From positions 441,748,322 through 441,812,321 of the forward strand of contig NC_057864.1 in assembly GCF_019393635.1 (NCBI RefSeq): 64,000 nucleotides of DNA, read 5' to 3'. The stretch comes from Dromiciops gliroides. Its lineage: Eukaryota > Chordata > Mammalia > Microbiotheria > Microbiotheriidae. The notes under the pieces were generated by a model that worked only from the letters and a program-made list of their open reading frames with translations, did no database searches and had not been told where the DNA came from. This document shows positions 23,958 to 36,142 of the stretch, piece after piece. Made by a program: the position numbers and the translations under genes. The number at the start of each line of letters is the position of its first letter. Position 1 is the stretch's first letter.

Positions 23958-24345
23958 TATAGGGTGGGCCAGTTGAAGTCACAATATGTTCCAAATTTTG
24001 TTTTGTTTTTTTTAGTGAGGCAATGGGGGTTAAGCGACTTGCCCAGGGTCACACAGCTAGTAAGTGTTAAGTGTCTGAGGCCAGATTTGAACTCAGGTAC
24101 TCCTGAAGCCAGGGCCAATGCTTTAACCACCGTGCCATCTAGCTGCCCCCGTGTTCATAACTTTTTGAAAATTGTTTTCTTTATTTTTTGCCATTTATGA
24201 GATTTAATTTTTCACATATAATATAAATTAATTTCCTATATATACTCTATATGATGCTATGGTATTATAAATTAAAAACAAAAAATAAAGGGGTTATTAA
24301 ATATTAAACCCCTTTGTGACTTTTGGCCCACCCTGTATTTTTAGT
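23958..24345 (-). mobile_element. Mariner-type MITE, copy 1, carrying a SINE
   Basis: The ends are inverted: AGGGTGGGCCA at left, TGGCCCACCCTGTA at right. The inner block (CACAAAGGGGTTTAATATTT on the minus strand) matches the copy at 34200. Confidence 0.8.
24007..24150 (-). mobile_element. tRNA-derived SINE inside the MITE
   Basis: TTTTTTTTAGTGAGGCAATG start, CATCTAGCTGCCCC end. Confidence 0.95.
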
Positions 24346-25200
24346 ATACCTATTAAGAGATGTTATTAATCTTTTAACTTTAGCTTCTCCAGCAATTTGC
24401 TCAATTCTGTTTTCCTTTTTGTAAAATTTGTCTAAAAATGATAGCGACATTAAAGTCTACTGCTATTATTATATTATTGTCCATGTCTTCCTGTAATTTG
24501 GTTAATTTTCCCTTTATGAATTTAGATACTAAGGCATTTGGAGCATACAAAGTTTAATATAGATATTTGTTTGTTGTCTATGGTTCCTTTCAGCATCATG
24601 TAGTTACCTTGTTTATGTCTTTTTAAGTTCTGAATTTTTGTTTTTGCTTTATCGGATAGCATGACTACAACTTCTCCTTTTTGGATTCCCCAAATGCATA
24701 GTAAATTTTGTCCCAACCACACATTTTAGTTCTGTGTGTACCTTTACATTTTTAGGTGTGTTTCTGGTAAGCAACAGATGATGGGGTTTTGTTTTCTTAT
24801 CCAATCTGTCATTCCTTTCATTTTATTGGATTGTTTTAATACCTTCTTGTTATTAAAAGTTATGAAAATTAGTTTTATATTTTCCTCCATTTGACTCTAA
24901 TATTAATTAGGATTTTTTTTTGTTCCTCTTACTCTATTAAGACAATATTTTGTCCCTAGTTATTTTTGCTTCATCACTTTTAAGGCAACTCTTTTTTCAC
25001 AGGCTCTCTTTTCTTTACCCTCAAACCCCCAATATCTTCTGTTTGTCATCCTTTTCCCTGGTTTTGGAGTTTTGTCTTACTTATTAGTTCCTTTTTCTTT
25101 CTTCCTTTTATCTAGTTATCTAATTCTTCCCCTTTTTTTCTCTCAGTAAAGTAAAATAAAATTCCCCTTACTCTCTTCCCCATCAACATCTTTTGTTAGG
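24345..25200 (-). mobile_element. Old LINE-like sequence, antisense, AT-rich
   Basis: Continues the character of 22820-23905 (TTAAAGTCTACTGCTATTATT, GTGTTTCTGGTAAGCAACAG). The family assignment is tentative. Confidence 0.4.
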
Positions 25201-25212
25201 TTTACTTTTTGT

Positions 25213-25475
25213 TGTCTCTGCCTTATCTCCAGGCAGCTAGGTAGCATAGTGGATAGAGCACTGGGCCTGCAGTCAAAATAGACCTAGACACTTACTAGCT
25301 GTGTGACCCTGAGGGAAATCACTTGAACTTTCTTTGCCTCATTTTCCCCAAATATAAAAAGAGAATAATAATAATAACACCTACCTTCCAGGGTTGTTGT
25401 GAGGCTCAAAGAAGAAAATGTTTACTAAGTGCTTAACAAAAGTATCTGGCATGTAATAGGTACTATAGAGATGCT
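25213..25475 (+). mobile_element. Long CORE-SINE with MIR/L2-like tail
   Basis: The head GGCAGCTAGGTAGCATAG is followed by the usual core and then by ACACCTACCTTCCAGGGTTG..GTGCTTAACAAAAGTATCTGG, a tail the abundant SINE lacks. Confidence 0.8.
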
Positions 25476-26470
25476 TTGCCATTTCCCCTTTTGTCTAAAA
25501 AGGAATTCTTTACTTCATTGTCTTCATTAATTTTCTTCCTTTTCTTTCTATTCTAGAGTTTTTTCTCTGATTCATGGTCCGCATAAGTATTTATTCCTTC
25601 TTTAGTCTCTGTATTCCTCATGGAATTAAAGCTTCTAAAGTACCTATTTTGAGTTCCCTCTTCTAAGTTTCTATATTATTGCCTTGTAGATCTTGCCCCT
25701 TCCCCCCTTTTCTGGTGTGCTTCACTCTTAGTATCAATTCCTACAGGAGATAGAGAGGGCAGAAGCATTACACCATGGTAAATATTTTCCTGGGTTCCTA
25801 ATTGTGCAGTTCATTGCTGCCCCACTGCTCTCCCCATGGTCATCTTTTCCCTATTTGTCTTTAAATCTTTAATCTGGATCAATGCCCTCCCACTCTGCTG
25901 AATGTCAGTTGCCCCCAGGTTTTTGGATATTCCTTCTCCAGAGGCAGGATACTGTCCATGGAGGTACAATGCTTTATCAGAGGTAGTAGCCTCTCTAAGC
26001 ATCATATCCCTTCATATTCTTTCCATTTAAGGTTCCTCATTTCCCATTCCTGAATCTGTTTCTACCTCCATAGGAGTTTTCTTCATTGATATTCCCTCCC
26101 TCCATTGAATCAAGACTTCTCTCTTTCTTTCCCTCTATATATCATTCTCTCTCTTTGTCACCCATTCTCTCCCATATCCCCTCTTCTTCCTGAGACTCTA
26201 TAAGTTATTTCCCCTTCATTAAGTTGATTAAGATGCATCACACATTTCTTTCTACCTTTCTCCTCTCCTCTGTCCTATTATGCATTCTCCCATTCCACTG
26301 TTTTGTTCCACAAAAAACAACTGATTCACCTGTAGTTGGGAAAGGATGTAAGTTTTTGTCCATGATGTTTCAGACCTCTTTGTCCACCGTAACTTCTTCT
26401 AGTTATCCCTTCTATTTTACTCTATTCTCCTTGTGTACTTTTAGAAAGAAATTTCTTTAGGTCCCTCTCT
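25476..26470. other. No feature recognised, pyrimidine-rich
   Basis: T/C-rich, probably decayed transposon in antisense. No family can be named. Confidence 0.35.
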
Positions 26471-26475
26471 TCTTA

Positions 26476-26630
26476 TTTTTTTTTTAATTTTTGCAAGGCA
26501 ATGAGGGGTTAAGTGACTTGCCCATGGTCACACAGCTAGTAAGTGTCAAGTGTCTGAGGCCAGATTTGAACTCAGGTACTCCTCAATTCAGGGCCAGTGC
26601 TTTATCCACTGTGCCACCTAGCTGCCCCCC
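26476..26630 (-). mobile_element. tRNA-derived SINE
   Basis: TTCTTATTTT is repeated on both sides, and a C9 run sits at the head end. Confidence 0.95.
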
Positions 26631-26840
26631 CCCCTTCTTATTTTGTTATTGTTGCTGTTTTTAACACCATGGGTATCATTCTCTTCCTAGTCCCCACCCC
26701 CTCCTCTTTTCCAGGGATAATTTATTTCTTTACCAGTGTCTTAATGAGTGAATCCCAGGGCACAAGCCCTTGCTTTTGCTTGTACTGCCCTTCAAGTGTA
26801 TGGAAACAGATGAGGGAAGGAGTGCTGCAAGCACATTTCT

Positions 26841-27535
26841 TGTGTTATGGGAGAAATATCTCCTCTTTGAGTTTATGTGGTAGGTAACTGCTGCTGAAAT
26901 TTATCTGCCACAAATTAGAAATTATGGAGGAAAAAACCTAGGCTTTATATTGCTTAAGTATAGGTTCAGATCTTAGACCAAAAAAACAAACAAACCCTGG
27001 ACCAATATTATAATTCTAGCAAGGCCTCTTATAGACAAAATTACATCAGAGTAACAAAGAAATAATTCTTTTACATATTGCAATATTGTGCTTCCTTCAC
27101 TGTCATAAAAGCTGAACAAAGTTAAACAGAGTCATAACCAAACCTAGTTAAATTGACTTTATAGGTAAACGAAGTCAGGCTGCAGATTAAACTACATTTA
27201 GAGGGTTCGCAATAGGCTGATTGAAGTGGAAGATTTACATGTCACAAGATAGCCAAGAACATCGGCACTAAGAAAATCCTTCCTTACACAGTTAAGGAAA
27301 CAACCAAATAACTAAATCACTTTGAGGAGCTCAAACTCCCTTTTGGCTTTAAAAAAAAAAATGTTAAATCCTCTTCCTTTAACATTATTATTCTAGGAGT
27401 CAGGATTTTGTCAGGCAAAATTAATATTAACAGAAGACAGCCTTTTAGTTAATCAAAAGTTGCAAGAGGAATGGTGCTGGCCCTGAAGAATAAAAATTAA
27501 TAAAAGGGAATAAAAAATTCTTGTAACATTAGGGA
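26841..27535 (-). mobile_element. Probable solitary LTR (family E), copy 2
   Basis: Starts TGTGTTATGGGAGAAATATC like 6512 and runs parallel to it for about 650 bp. The right end is approximate. Confidence 0.5.
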
Positions 27536-27555
27536 TTAGCATTATTTGCTGTTAA

Positions 27556-27704
27556 ATTTTTTTTTTTGGTGGGGCAATGAGGGTTAAGTGACTTGCCCAG
27601 GGTCACACAGCTAGTAAGTGTCAGATGTCTGAGATCAAATTTGAACTCAGGTCCTCCTGACTCCAGGGCTGGTGCTTTATCCACTGCACCACCTAGCTGC
27701 CCCC
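27556..27704 (-). mobile_element. tRNA-derived SINE
   Basis: TTTGCTGTTAA is repeated on both sides. Confidence 0.96.
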
Positions 27705-28275
27705 TTTGCTGTTAATTTTTAAAGTTATTACTTCATCAGGGTTCTTGGCGTCTTAACCTATGGAGATAGCAACAATACTTCTTATGCATAATTCTTGCTT
27801 TGGAGAGTTTTGAGAGGTCCATGAGAATCAGAGAAAATGGCTAGTCCTCAATCCTATTGATCATGTCCCTCCCCGCTTCCTTTTCAATTTAAGGTTATTT
27901 TAGTTAGAGTTGAAAGACTCCAAATAAATATTCTTTTCCTTTGCTAGCACTTGTTAGATGTACTTAATTCCTGGATAAGAGTCTGTCATTGTTATATTTT
28001 TAGATATGGTTCAGAAATCTAAATCTCCTTCTTAAACACCATCTTCTTAAATGACTGAACTATTGTGCCCCACTAAAGTCCTTAGTTTCTTGTCCAAGAA
28101 AATAGTTCACACAGCATAGGAAATCTTTCAGGTGCCAGTGAGATATGCAGAGCAAAATGCCAAGTAAGCAGTTAGAGATGAAGGACTAGAATTTGAGAGG
28201 GAGAAGTGGGCTACAATGAACATTTGGAAATATTTCACAATCAAGTGGTGGTGATGGGTGTGTGGAAGAAAGGCA
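27705..28275. other. No feature recognised
   Basis: Unique or decayed sequence. Confidence 0.35.
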
Positions 28276-28279
28276 AAAG

Positions 28280-28450
28280 AGCATGCAATGCCATATGAAC
28301 CTGAGTAAATCACTTAAATTCTCTGAGCTACAATTTCTTTTCCTATAAAGTGAAGATAATAACAGTATGGATTATTGTGAGACTTAAATGAGCTCATGCA
28401 TATAAAAATCTTGCAAATTCAAAGTGCTATAGAAATGTGTTATTACTGAG
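28280..28450 (+). mobile_element. MIR-like SINE fragment
   Basis: CTGAGTAAATCACTTAAATTCTC..AATGAGCTCATGCATATAAA. Confidence 0.7.
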
Positions 28451-28454
28451 TGGA

Positions 28455-28715
28455 GGGAATGGGTGATACCTCTAAGCATCCAAGTGCTAGGTTATAAAGG
28501 ATTTTATAGTTGATCCTTAAAGTCATAGGGAGCCATTGGAATTTATTGAGTCACAGGGTGATAAAGTTGGATCTGAACTTTAGGAAAATAACAGACAGAG
28601 GTTAAATGATTTGCTCAGGGTTACAGAGATAGTAAGGATCTGAGACTGAATTTGAACTCAGGTCTTTCCAACTTCAGGCCAACCATACTTTATCTGCTGA
28701 ACCACCAGCTGCCCC
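28455..28715 (+). mobile_element. L2 fragment followed by SINE/MIR core remnant
   Basis: AAAGTCATAGGGAGCCATTG (L2), then GATTTGCTCAGGGTTACAGAG and GAATTTGAACTCAGGTCTTTCC. Confidence 0.65.
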
Positions 28716-29642
28716 ATGGCATTTAAAAGTATTCTTGGATCAAGAGGTGGATAAATGATAGAACCAAGATGGCAGAGTAAGGGCAGGGACTTGCCTGAGT
28801 TCTCCCCAATTGTCCTCCAAACAACATTAAAATAACACCGCAAAATGATTTCTGGAATGGCAGAACAAACAAAAGAATGGGTTGAAACAATTTTCTAGCC
28901 CAAGACAACTTAGAAGGTTGGTAGGAAAAGTCTGCCTCATTAGGATGATCATGGTACTCCAGGCAAGCCATTAGGAGGCCTTGGGGGTGACTGAATTGCT
29001 AGGGATGACAGTTTCTGGATCTCTCAGCCCATAGATGGTAAGAGGGTTGGATAACTAATCAGAAGGAGATTTCAGGGTACTCTTTTCTAACATTGGGAGA
29101 AGGACTCTGTTGCATTTACCATACAAGGTTCTGGGTCACAGTCTCAGGGCAAGGAGGAGCAACAACAGGAGCAAGGTCCTTGGTCACAGTTCCAGGGCAG
29201 AAAAGAACATTTATGGTCACTCACAGACCAAAACACAGACCAAGAAAGCAGTGACCATACCCCTCCTTAGATCATACCACCTTGAAAGGACTGAAAACTT
29301 ATAGATCTCCAGATCTAGCTCTGAAAACAGCAGCATGAAAAATCTGAAGCTTGGGAAACTGCCCCCTCCACCCAAGGAGCAGAGCCCAAATTTAACATAA
29401 AGTTAAAAATCAAGAAATAGGCTGAGAAATTGAGCAAACAACAACAACAAGCTGACTATAGAAAGATACTATAGTGACAGGGAAGATAAAAACAAACTCA
29501 GAAGAAGACAATGAAATCAATGCTGCTGCATGTAAAGCCTCAAAAAACAAATGGAATTTGGTCCCAGGCCCTGAGAGAACTCAAAAAGTATTCTAAATAT
29601 CAAAAAAGAGAGGTAAAGGAAAAATTGGAAAAACAATGATAC

Positions 29643-29818
29643 GCGGGCGGCTAGGTGGCGCAGTGGATAAAGCACCGGCCCTGGATTCAGGAGTACCTGA
29701 GTTCAAATAGGGCCTCAGACACTTGACACTTACTAGCTGTGTGACCCTGGGCAAGTCACTTAACCCCCATTGCCCCGCAAAACAAACAAACAAACAAAAC
29801 AAAACAAAACAAAACAAA
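29643..29818 (+). mobile_element. tRNA-derived SINE with (AAAAC)n tail
   Basis: AAAACAATGATAC is repeated on both sides. The head is GGGCGGCTAGGTGGCGCAG. Confidence 0.95.
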
Positions 29819-29934
29819 ACAATGATACAATAAAATCATGAAAAAAGAGTCAACAGCTTGGTAAGGGAAGCACAAAAAATACTAAAGAAAAGAACACTTT
29901 AAAAAAACAGAATAGGCCAAATGAAAAAATATGT

Positions 29935-30325
29935 ACAATAGTAACAACAACATTGTGTGATGATTAATTGTGATAGACTTAGCTCTTCTCAGCGATACAA
30001 TGATCCAAGACAATTCCAAAAGACTCATGATGGAGAATGCTCTCCACATCCAGAAAAATAACTATGGGGTCTGAACGCAGATTGAAGCATGCTATTTTAG
30101 CTTTTTCTGTTGCTTTTTTGGTTTTGTTTCTTCTTTCTTGTTGTTTTCCCTTGTTCTGATTCTTCTCTCACACCATGATTAATGTGGAAATATATTTAAC
30201 ATAATTGTAATGTATAACCTACACCAGATTGTTTGCTGGCTTTGAAAGGGGGGAGGAGAAGGAGGGAAGGAAAAAAATTTGGAGCTCAAAATCTTACAAA
30301 AATGAATGTTGAAAACTATCAATGA
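29935..30325 (+). mobile_element. L1 3' UTR fragment nested inside L1 ORF1
   Basis: AATTGTGATAGACTTAGCTC..CAATGATCCAAGACAATTCC..GGAGCTCAAAATCTTACAAA matches the 3' UTR at 22440-22760. ORF1 sequence resumes at about 30330. Confidence 0.75.
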
Positions 30326-30671
30326 AAGAGTATAGACATCATATTTCAAGAAATTATCGAGGAAAACTGCCTTGATATCCTAGAACCAGAGGGGAAAATA
30401 GAAATTCAAAGAATCCACTGATCACCTCCTGAAAGATATCCCAAAATGAAAACTCCAAGGAATATTATAGCCAAATTTCAGAGTTCCCAAGTCAAGGAGA
30501 AACTATTTCAAGCAAGAAAATATCTCAAATCAATTATCATGAAACCACAGTCAGGGTAACACAAGATTTAACAGCTTCTAGATTAAAGGATCAGAGGGTG
30601 TGGAATAAGATGTTCTAGAGGGCAAAGGAGCTAGTATTATAACCAAGAATCACTACTCAGCAAAACTGAGT

Positions 30672-30830
30672 AGGGGCAGCTAGGTGGCACAGTGGATAGA
30701 GCACTGGCCCTGGAGTCAGGAGTACCTGAGTTCAAATCTGGCCTCAGACACTTGACACTTACTAGCTGTGTGACCCTGGGCTAGTCACTTAACCCCAATT
30801 GCCTCACTAAAAAAGCAAACAAACAAAAAA
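30672..30830 (+). mobile_element. tRNA-derived SINE
   Basis: Full length inside L1 ORF1. CTGAGTA is repeated at both flanks. Confidence 0.95.
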
Positions 30831-31828
30831 ACCCTGAGTATAATCCTTTGGGGGGGGGGGGAGAACGGATATTTAATAAAATGGAGAAATTTCAAGCACT
30901 CCTGATGAAAAGCCCAGAGCTAAAAAGAAAATCTGATTTTCAAATATAAGACTCAAGAGAAGCATAAAAAGGTAAACAGTAAAGAGAAATCATAAGGAAT
31001 TTAGTACGGTTGAACTGTTTAGATTCCTACATGGCAAAATGATACTCATAACTCCTAAGAAGCTTATCATTATTAGGGCAATTGGGAGTGTACATAAAGG
31101 GCATGCGTGTGAGTTGACTTTGATGGGATAATATCCAAAAAAACCCCAAAAACAAAATTAAGGGATAAGAAAAAAGGATGCACTGTGAGAAGGGGAATGG
31201 GAGAGGTAAAATGGGGTAAATTCTCTCACATAAAAGAGTCATGAAAGAGCTTCTACAGTGGAGGGGGAATGGAGGTGATGGTAGCAAACGATGCTTGAAC
31301 TTTACTCTCATCAGGATTGGTTCAAAGAAGGAATAATATACACCTTCAAGTTGTGTATAGAAATCTATCTTACCAACAAGGAAGTAGGAGGGGAGAGAGA
31401 TAAGAGAAGGGGAGGCTGACAGAAGGAAGAGCAGATTAGGGGAGGCAGTGGCCACAAGCAAAACACTTTTGAGGAGAGACAAGGTAAAAGGAGAGAGAAG
31501 AAAATAAATAAGAGGTAAAAAAAACCAGGATGAATACACAGTTAGAAATCATAACTATGAATGTGAATGGGATGAACTCAAACATAAACCAAAAGCAGAT
31601 AGTAGAGTCTATTAAAAACCAGAATCCTACAATATATTGTTTATAAGAAACACACTTAAAGCAGAGAGATACACAGAGTAAAGGTAAGGGGCTGAGACAG
31701 AATCTATTACGCTTCAGCTGAAATAACAACAACAACAACAAAGCAGGAGTATAATCTCAGAGAAGGAAAAAGCAAAAATAGATCTAATTAAAAAGAGATA
31801 AACAGGGAAACTACATTTTGCTAAAAGA

Positions 31829-32093
31829 TACTGTTGTTTTTCCTTCATTCTGGAAGAGGACCATGACATCGGGAATGAAGGAAGGCTGTGCAAAGTCACC
31901 AATCTCACTCTCTCCAGAGCCATTTCAGGCTAGTGGCAAGATATGTATTCAGGATGACTGAAGATGGTCCCAGATATTTAAGGCAATTTGGGTTAAGTGA
32001 CTTGCCCAGCGTCACATAGCTACTAAGTGTCTGAGATGAGATTTGAACTCAGGTCCTCTTGACCCCAGGGCTATCCACTGCACCACCTACCAT
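31829..32093 (-). mobile_element. SINE with RTE/BovB-like 3' tail, inside L1 ORF2
   Basis: TTCCTTCATTCTGGAAGAGG..ACCATGACATC at left, a tRNA-like head (CCACTGCACCACCTACC) at right. Confidence 0.75.
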
Positions 32094-33383
32094 AGATAAT
32101 GAAGTAATAACAATACTTAACATATATGCATTGAGTGGTATGGCATCCAAATTCTTAAAGGAAAAGTTAAATAAGTTATAGGTGGAAATAGACAATAAAA
32201 CCATACTAGTGGGGGACCTCAACTTTCTCCTCTCAGAACTAGATAATTCTAACAACAAAATAAACAGGAAAGAAGTTAAGGAGATGAAGAGAATTTTAGA
32301 AAAGTTTGCTATGATAAACCTCTAGAAAAAATAGAATAGAGAACCCTGGATAACCAACTAAAAAACTAGTTGAAATGATTAACTTCAACAAAGTTGCAAG
32401 ATATAAAAGAAACCCACATAAATCATCACCATTTCTATATATTGGTTAATTTGGTTTAAACAAAAAAGAAAGAAAACCAGTATCAAAAATGAAAAGGGTG
32501 AATTCACCATCAATCAAGATAATAATAATAATAATAATAAGGCAATTATTAAGAGCTATTTCGCCCAATTATATGCCAATAAATCTAACAACCTAAGTGA
32601 AATGCATGAATATTTACAAAATATAATTGCCCAAATTAACTGAAGAGGAAAAAGAACATTTAAATAATCCTATATTAACAAAAGAAGTTGAACAAGCCAT
32701 CAATGAAGTCCCTAAGAAAAAAAAAAACACCAAGACCTAATGGATTCACAAGTGAATTCTACCAAACATTTAAAGAGTAATTAATTCCCAAACTATGTAA
32801 ATTATTTGGAAAAATAGGCAAAGAAGAAATCCTACAAATTCCTTTTATGACACAAATATGGTGGTGATACTTAAACCAGGAAGAGCAAAAATAGAGAAAG
32901 AAAACCATAAACTAATTTCCCTAATGAACATTGATGCAAACATTTTCATTAAAATACCAGCAAGGAAATTATAACAATATCTCACAAAGGTCAGACACTA
33001 CAACCAAGTGAAATTTATACCAGGAATGCAAGGCTAGTTTAATATCAAGAAAACTATCAGTATAATTGACCTCATCAATACCCAAACCTGACAAATGATA
33101 TGATTATCTCAATAGCTGTAGAAAAAGTTTTTGACAAAATACAACACCCATTCCTATTTAAATAACAATAACAACACCACCACCACAACAACAATAACAG
33201 TAGAAAGCATAGGAATAAATGAATCTTTCCTTAAAATGATAAGTAGTATCTATCTAAAACCCACTCTATAATGGAGATAAGCTAGAGTATTCCCAGTAAC
33301 ATCAGGGAAAGCAAGGATCCCATTATCACCATTATTATTCAATATTGTACACACACATAGATTAAGGTAATCTCAGGGAAAAG

Positions 33384-33545
33384 GCACTAGCATTAAGGAA
33401 AACAGGGAAAGACTTCTTATAGAAATTGGCTTTTTACTTGAGACTTAAAAGGAAGCCAGATAAACCAGAAGATGGCAGTGAAGAGAAAGAGTATTCTAGG
33501 CATGGACAACAGTGAAAGTGCTACTTGGGTGGGGTCATAAGAGTT
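33384..33545 (+). mobile_element. L2 fragment
   Basis: GGAAAGACTTCTTATAGAAATTGG..GAGACTTAAAAGGAAGCCAG..GTATTCTAGGCATGG. Confidence 0.7.
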
Positions 33546-34198
33546 TATTAATCCTGCTGATCATGTGGTATAATATTCTAAAGTACTGAAGTTTTGAAAA
33601 GCTAGGACCACTCCCAGTCAAAATAGGGAGACTTACAAGTTTGCTTAAAGAGTGAGTTCCCATTAATTAATGGGGTGTGTATTGAAGTTACATCTTTAAG
33701 CCAACTTACTAATAATAGACCTTAAATTCAAAGATTTCAATCCTACCTTAGGGGTGAATAGGCAAATATAGATTGGAGGCTTAACATATTCAGGGGGCAA
33801 TGAATCATTGATTCATTGTATTTGTTGAATTCCAGAAGATGATGATTCTTAATTTATAAATGAAGGATAAATGAAATGGCCTTAATTCATTCATTGTTAA
33901 CTGCTATTGCACACTTGAGAAAAAAATAATAATAGCTTAGCCCTAATGGTGATTAGTGAAATTTTGCTATTTGAAATAAAATCTCTTGGGACTGTAATTT
34001 GATTTTGTTCTGAGTTTTAATTCAGGAAGGGTTGTCAGAATTGTCATGAAGCCAATAATTTACCATTCAAGGGGAATGCCTTGTGTTGCCCCAAAAGGGA
34101 GTATAGTCTGAGAACTGCTATAGGTAAGTGTGTCTGGGAAAGTTGAGGGGACAACCTTTCATAGACTTTGCACAGAATGAAATGAGCAGAATCAAGAG
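33546..34198. other. No feature recognised
   Basis: AT-rich unique sequence. Confidence 0.35.
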
Positions 34199-34199
34199 A

Positions 34200-34304
34200 A
34201 CAGAGTGGGACAAAAGTCACAAAGGGGTTTCAGTATTTAATAACTCCTTTATTTTTTGTTTTTAATTTACGATACCATAGCATCATGTACAGTATATATA
34301 TATG

Positions 34305-34359
<55 letters not shown>

Positions 34360-34461
34360 CATTACATGTGAAAAATCAGATCTCATAAGTGGTAAAAAAA
34401 ACAAAGAAAAAATAATTTCCAAAAAGTTATTAAAACATTGTGACTTTTGGCTTACCCTGTA
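34200..34461 (+). mobile_element. Mariner-type MITE, copy 2, with a (TA)n core
   Basis: ACAGAGTGGGACAAAAGTCAC at left against GTGACTTTTGGCTTACCCTGT at right forms an imperfect terminal inverted repeat of about 21 bp. The interior matches the copy at 23958-24345. Confidence 0.85.
34293..34357 (+). repeat. (TA)n microsatellite
   Basis: Nearly pure TA dinucleotides at the centre of the MITE. Confidence 0.95.
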
Positions 34462-34473
34462 TAAAAATGTTAT

Positions 34474-34633
34474 GGGCAGCTAGATGGCGTAGTGGATAGA
34501 GCACTGGCTCTGGAGTCAGGAGTACCTGAGTTCAAATCCGGCCTTAGACACTTGACACTTACTAGCTGTGTGACCCTGGGCAAGTCACTTAACCCCAACT
34601 GCCTCACAAAAACAAACAAAAAAACAAACAAAA
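34474..34633 (+). mobile_element. tRNA-derived SINE at the MITE/LTR junction
   Basis: The duplication AAAAATGTTATGG appears on both sides. It spans the first bases of the adjoining LTR, so the SINE came after the LTR. Confidence 0.95.
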
Positions 34634-34635
34634 AA

Positions 34636-35233
34636 TGTTATGGTCCCAGGCCACCCCAGAAGTTCTCTGGGGTACATCAAAGAATCTTCTCCTTGAGAAA
34701 CTAAACCAAAGGACAGACACACCTAAAGAGATAAGTGAAACCTAATCAGGACTGAGCTAGCTCCAGGACCACCACCCTTCATTCCAGTCTCCTTCACCCC
34801 TGGGGAGATAAGATTGGGTGTAGCTGCTGCTTTTGTGGTGGGAGGAGGAGAGAGAGATGGCTTGAGAGACCCGAAGCCACCCCTCAACCAATTCCCCCAG
34901 CCACTACCAGTAGGGGATGGTCATCCCTCAATAGGGGAACTTTCCACAGTCAGACGATCTCCTCATCGGACCACCATCAGTCCTCTATAAAAGTATCTGC
35001 CTGTCTTCTGCTTGAGGAGATCGGTATCTCAGAGCCACACTCTGTGCCATGCCTTCTCCCCATGAGAAGTCCAAGGATTTCTCTCTTGGTTTCCCTTCCC
35101 CAGCCCCTAAATAAACTATTATCTTATTTTATTGAATTTGTGTGCAAGAAGGTGTAATTCTTTAAAGAGGAATTCCTAAGGACCCCTAACCCCAACCCCT
35201 ATCCCAAACCCCTTACCCTATTTCCCGACAACA
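34636..35233 (+). mobile_element. Solitary LTR of an endogenous retrovirus (family A), copy 1
   Basis: About 598 bp from TGTTATGG to CCCGACAACA. TATAAAAG lies near 34987 and AATAAA near 35108. It is homologous throughout to 47529-48152. The flanks are A-runs, so the target duplication is not informative. Confidence 0.85.
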
Positions 35234-36051
35234 AAAAACTATTGTAAAAGTGAACAACTTTGAAAAATAGAATAACTCTGGCAAATATCAAACACAATTC
35301 TAGAGGACTAGTGATTTAGAATGCTACCTACTTCCTGACAAAAAGATAATGGGCTAGATATGCAGAATGAGGCACTCATTTGGGGGTATGGTCAATGTGA
35401 GAATATACTTTGCCTGAGTGTGTGTATTTCAGGGTTTGGGGTTTGGTTTTGTTTTTTCCAATGGAGGGAGAGTGGAAGAGAGAAGGAGTGAAGGCAGATG
35501 CTGAATAATTGGAAAAAAGAAAATTTAATTATAAAAAGAAAATACATGAAGTTAGGAGACCTAGTATTTTGTTCAAGGTAAAACAAGGAGATCAGTGTCA
35601 TTGGATCATAGAGTATATGAAGGGCAGAGTTACAGTTTGAGTTTCCCACATCAATACAATTACAAGTCCAAACTGAAAATTGTTTCAAAATAGGGGAAAG
35701 TCCCATCACATAGATTTTCCAGAAATTCTTTTGGATGCATAATCAGTGCAAGAGTAGACACAATCAAATCAAGGGGCAAGGCTGATTTTATAAATACTCA
35801 TTTACCTATAGGGTGTGATATGAGAATCCACCTATTCCAAAGTCTCTCCTACAAGTTGGGTCACAGTGCTCTAAATTCTTCTATTAAGAATTCCTTCCTT
35901 TCAGTCTTGAAAATCTTTTTGTCTGTTTGTAAACAAAAACAAAGACTGCAAAGTGACACTGTGGGTGTCAGGAATTTGCTCCATATCTAAAGGAATTTGT
36001 AGAAGAAAAATTAAGCTTACTTAACCAAAATTCAGGTGTTGAACAAATGAA
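35234..36051. other. No gene recognised
   Basis: This lies downstream of BCL2L15. A 105-codon minus frame at 35392-35709 is not recognised. Parts may be BCL2L15 3' UTR. Confidence 0.4.
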
Positions 36052-36056
36052 TTTTT

Positions 36057-36142
<86 letters not shown>

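Larger units (their letters stand above)
28755..33345 (+). mobile_element. L1 element: 5' UTR, ORF1, spacer and ORF2 parts, with nested insertions
   Basis: The 5' UTR start CCAAGATGGCAGAGTAAGGG is at about 28767. The ORF1 coiled coil lies near 29820-29930 and its RNA-binding block near 30340-30660. The ORF2 endonuclease runs 31555-32330 (TILVGDLNFLLSELDNS). Reverse-transcriptase pieces lie at 32340-33345 (MIISIAVEKVFDKIQHPF where active L1 has DAEKAFDKIQHPF). It is broken in many places and ends before the 3' UTR. Confidence 0.85.

Noticed and set aside
31027-31539. 170-codon minus frame
   Set aside because: It lies antisense in the L1 ORF1-ORF2 spacer, where purine-rich sense sequence leaves few stops on the other strand.
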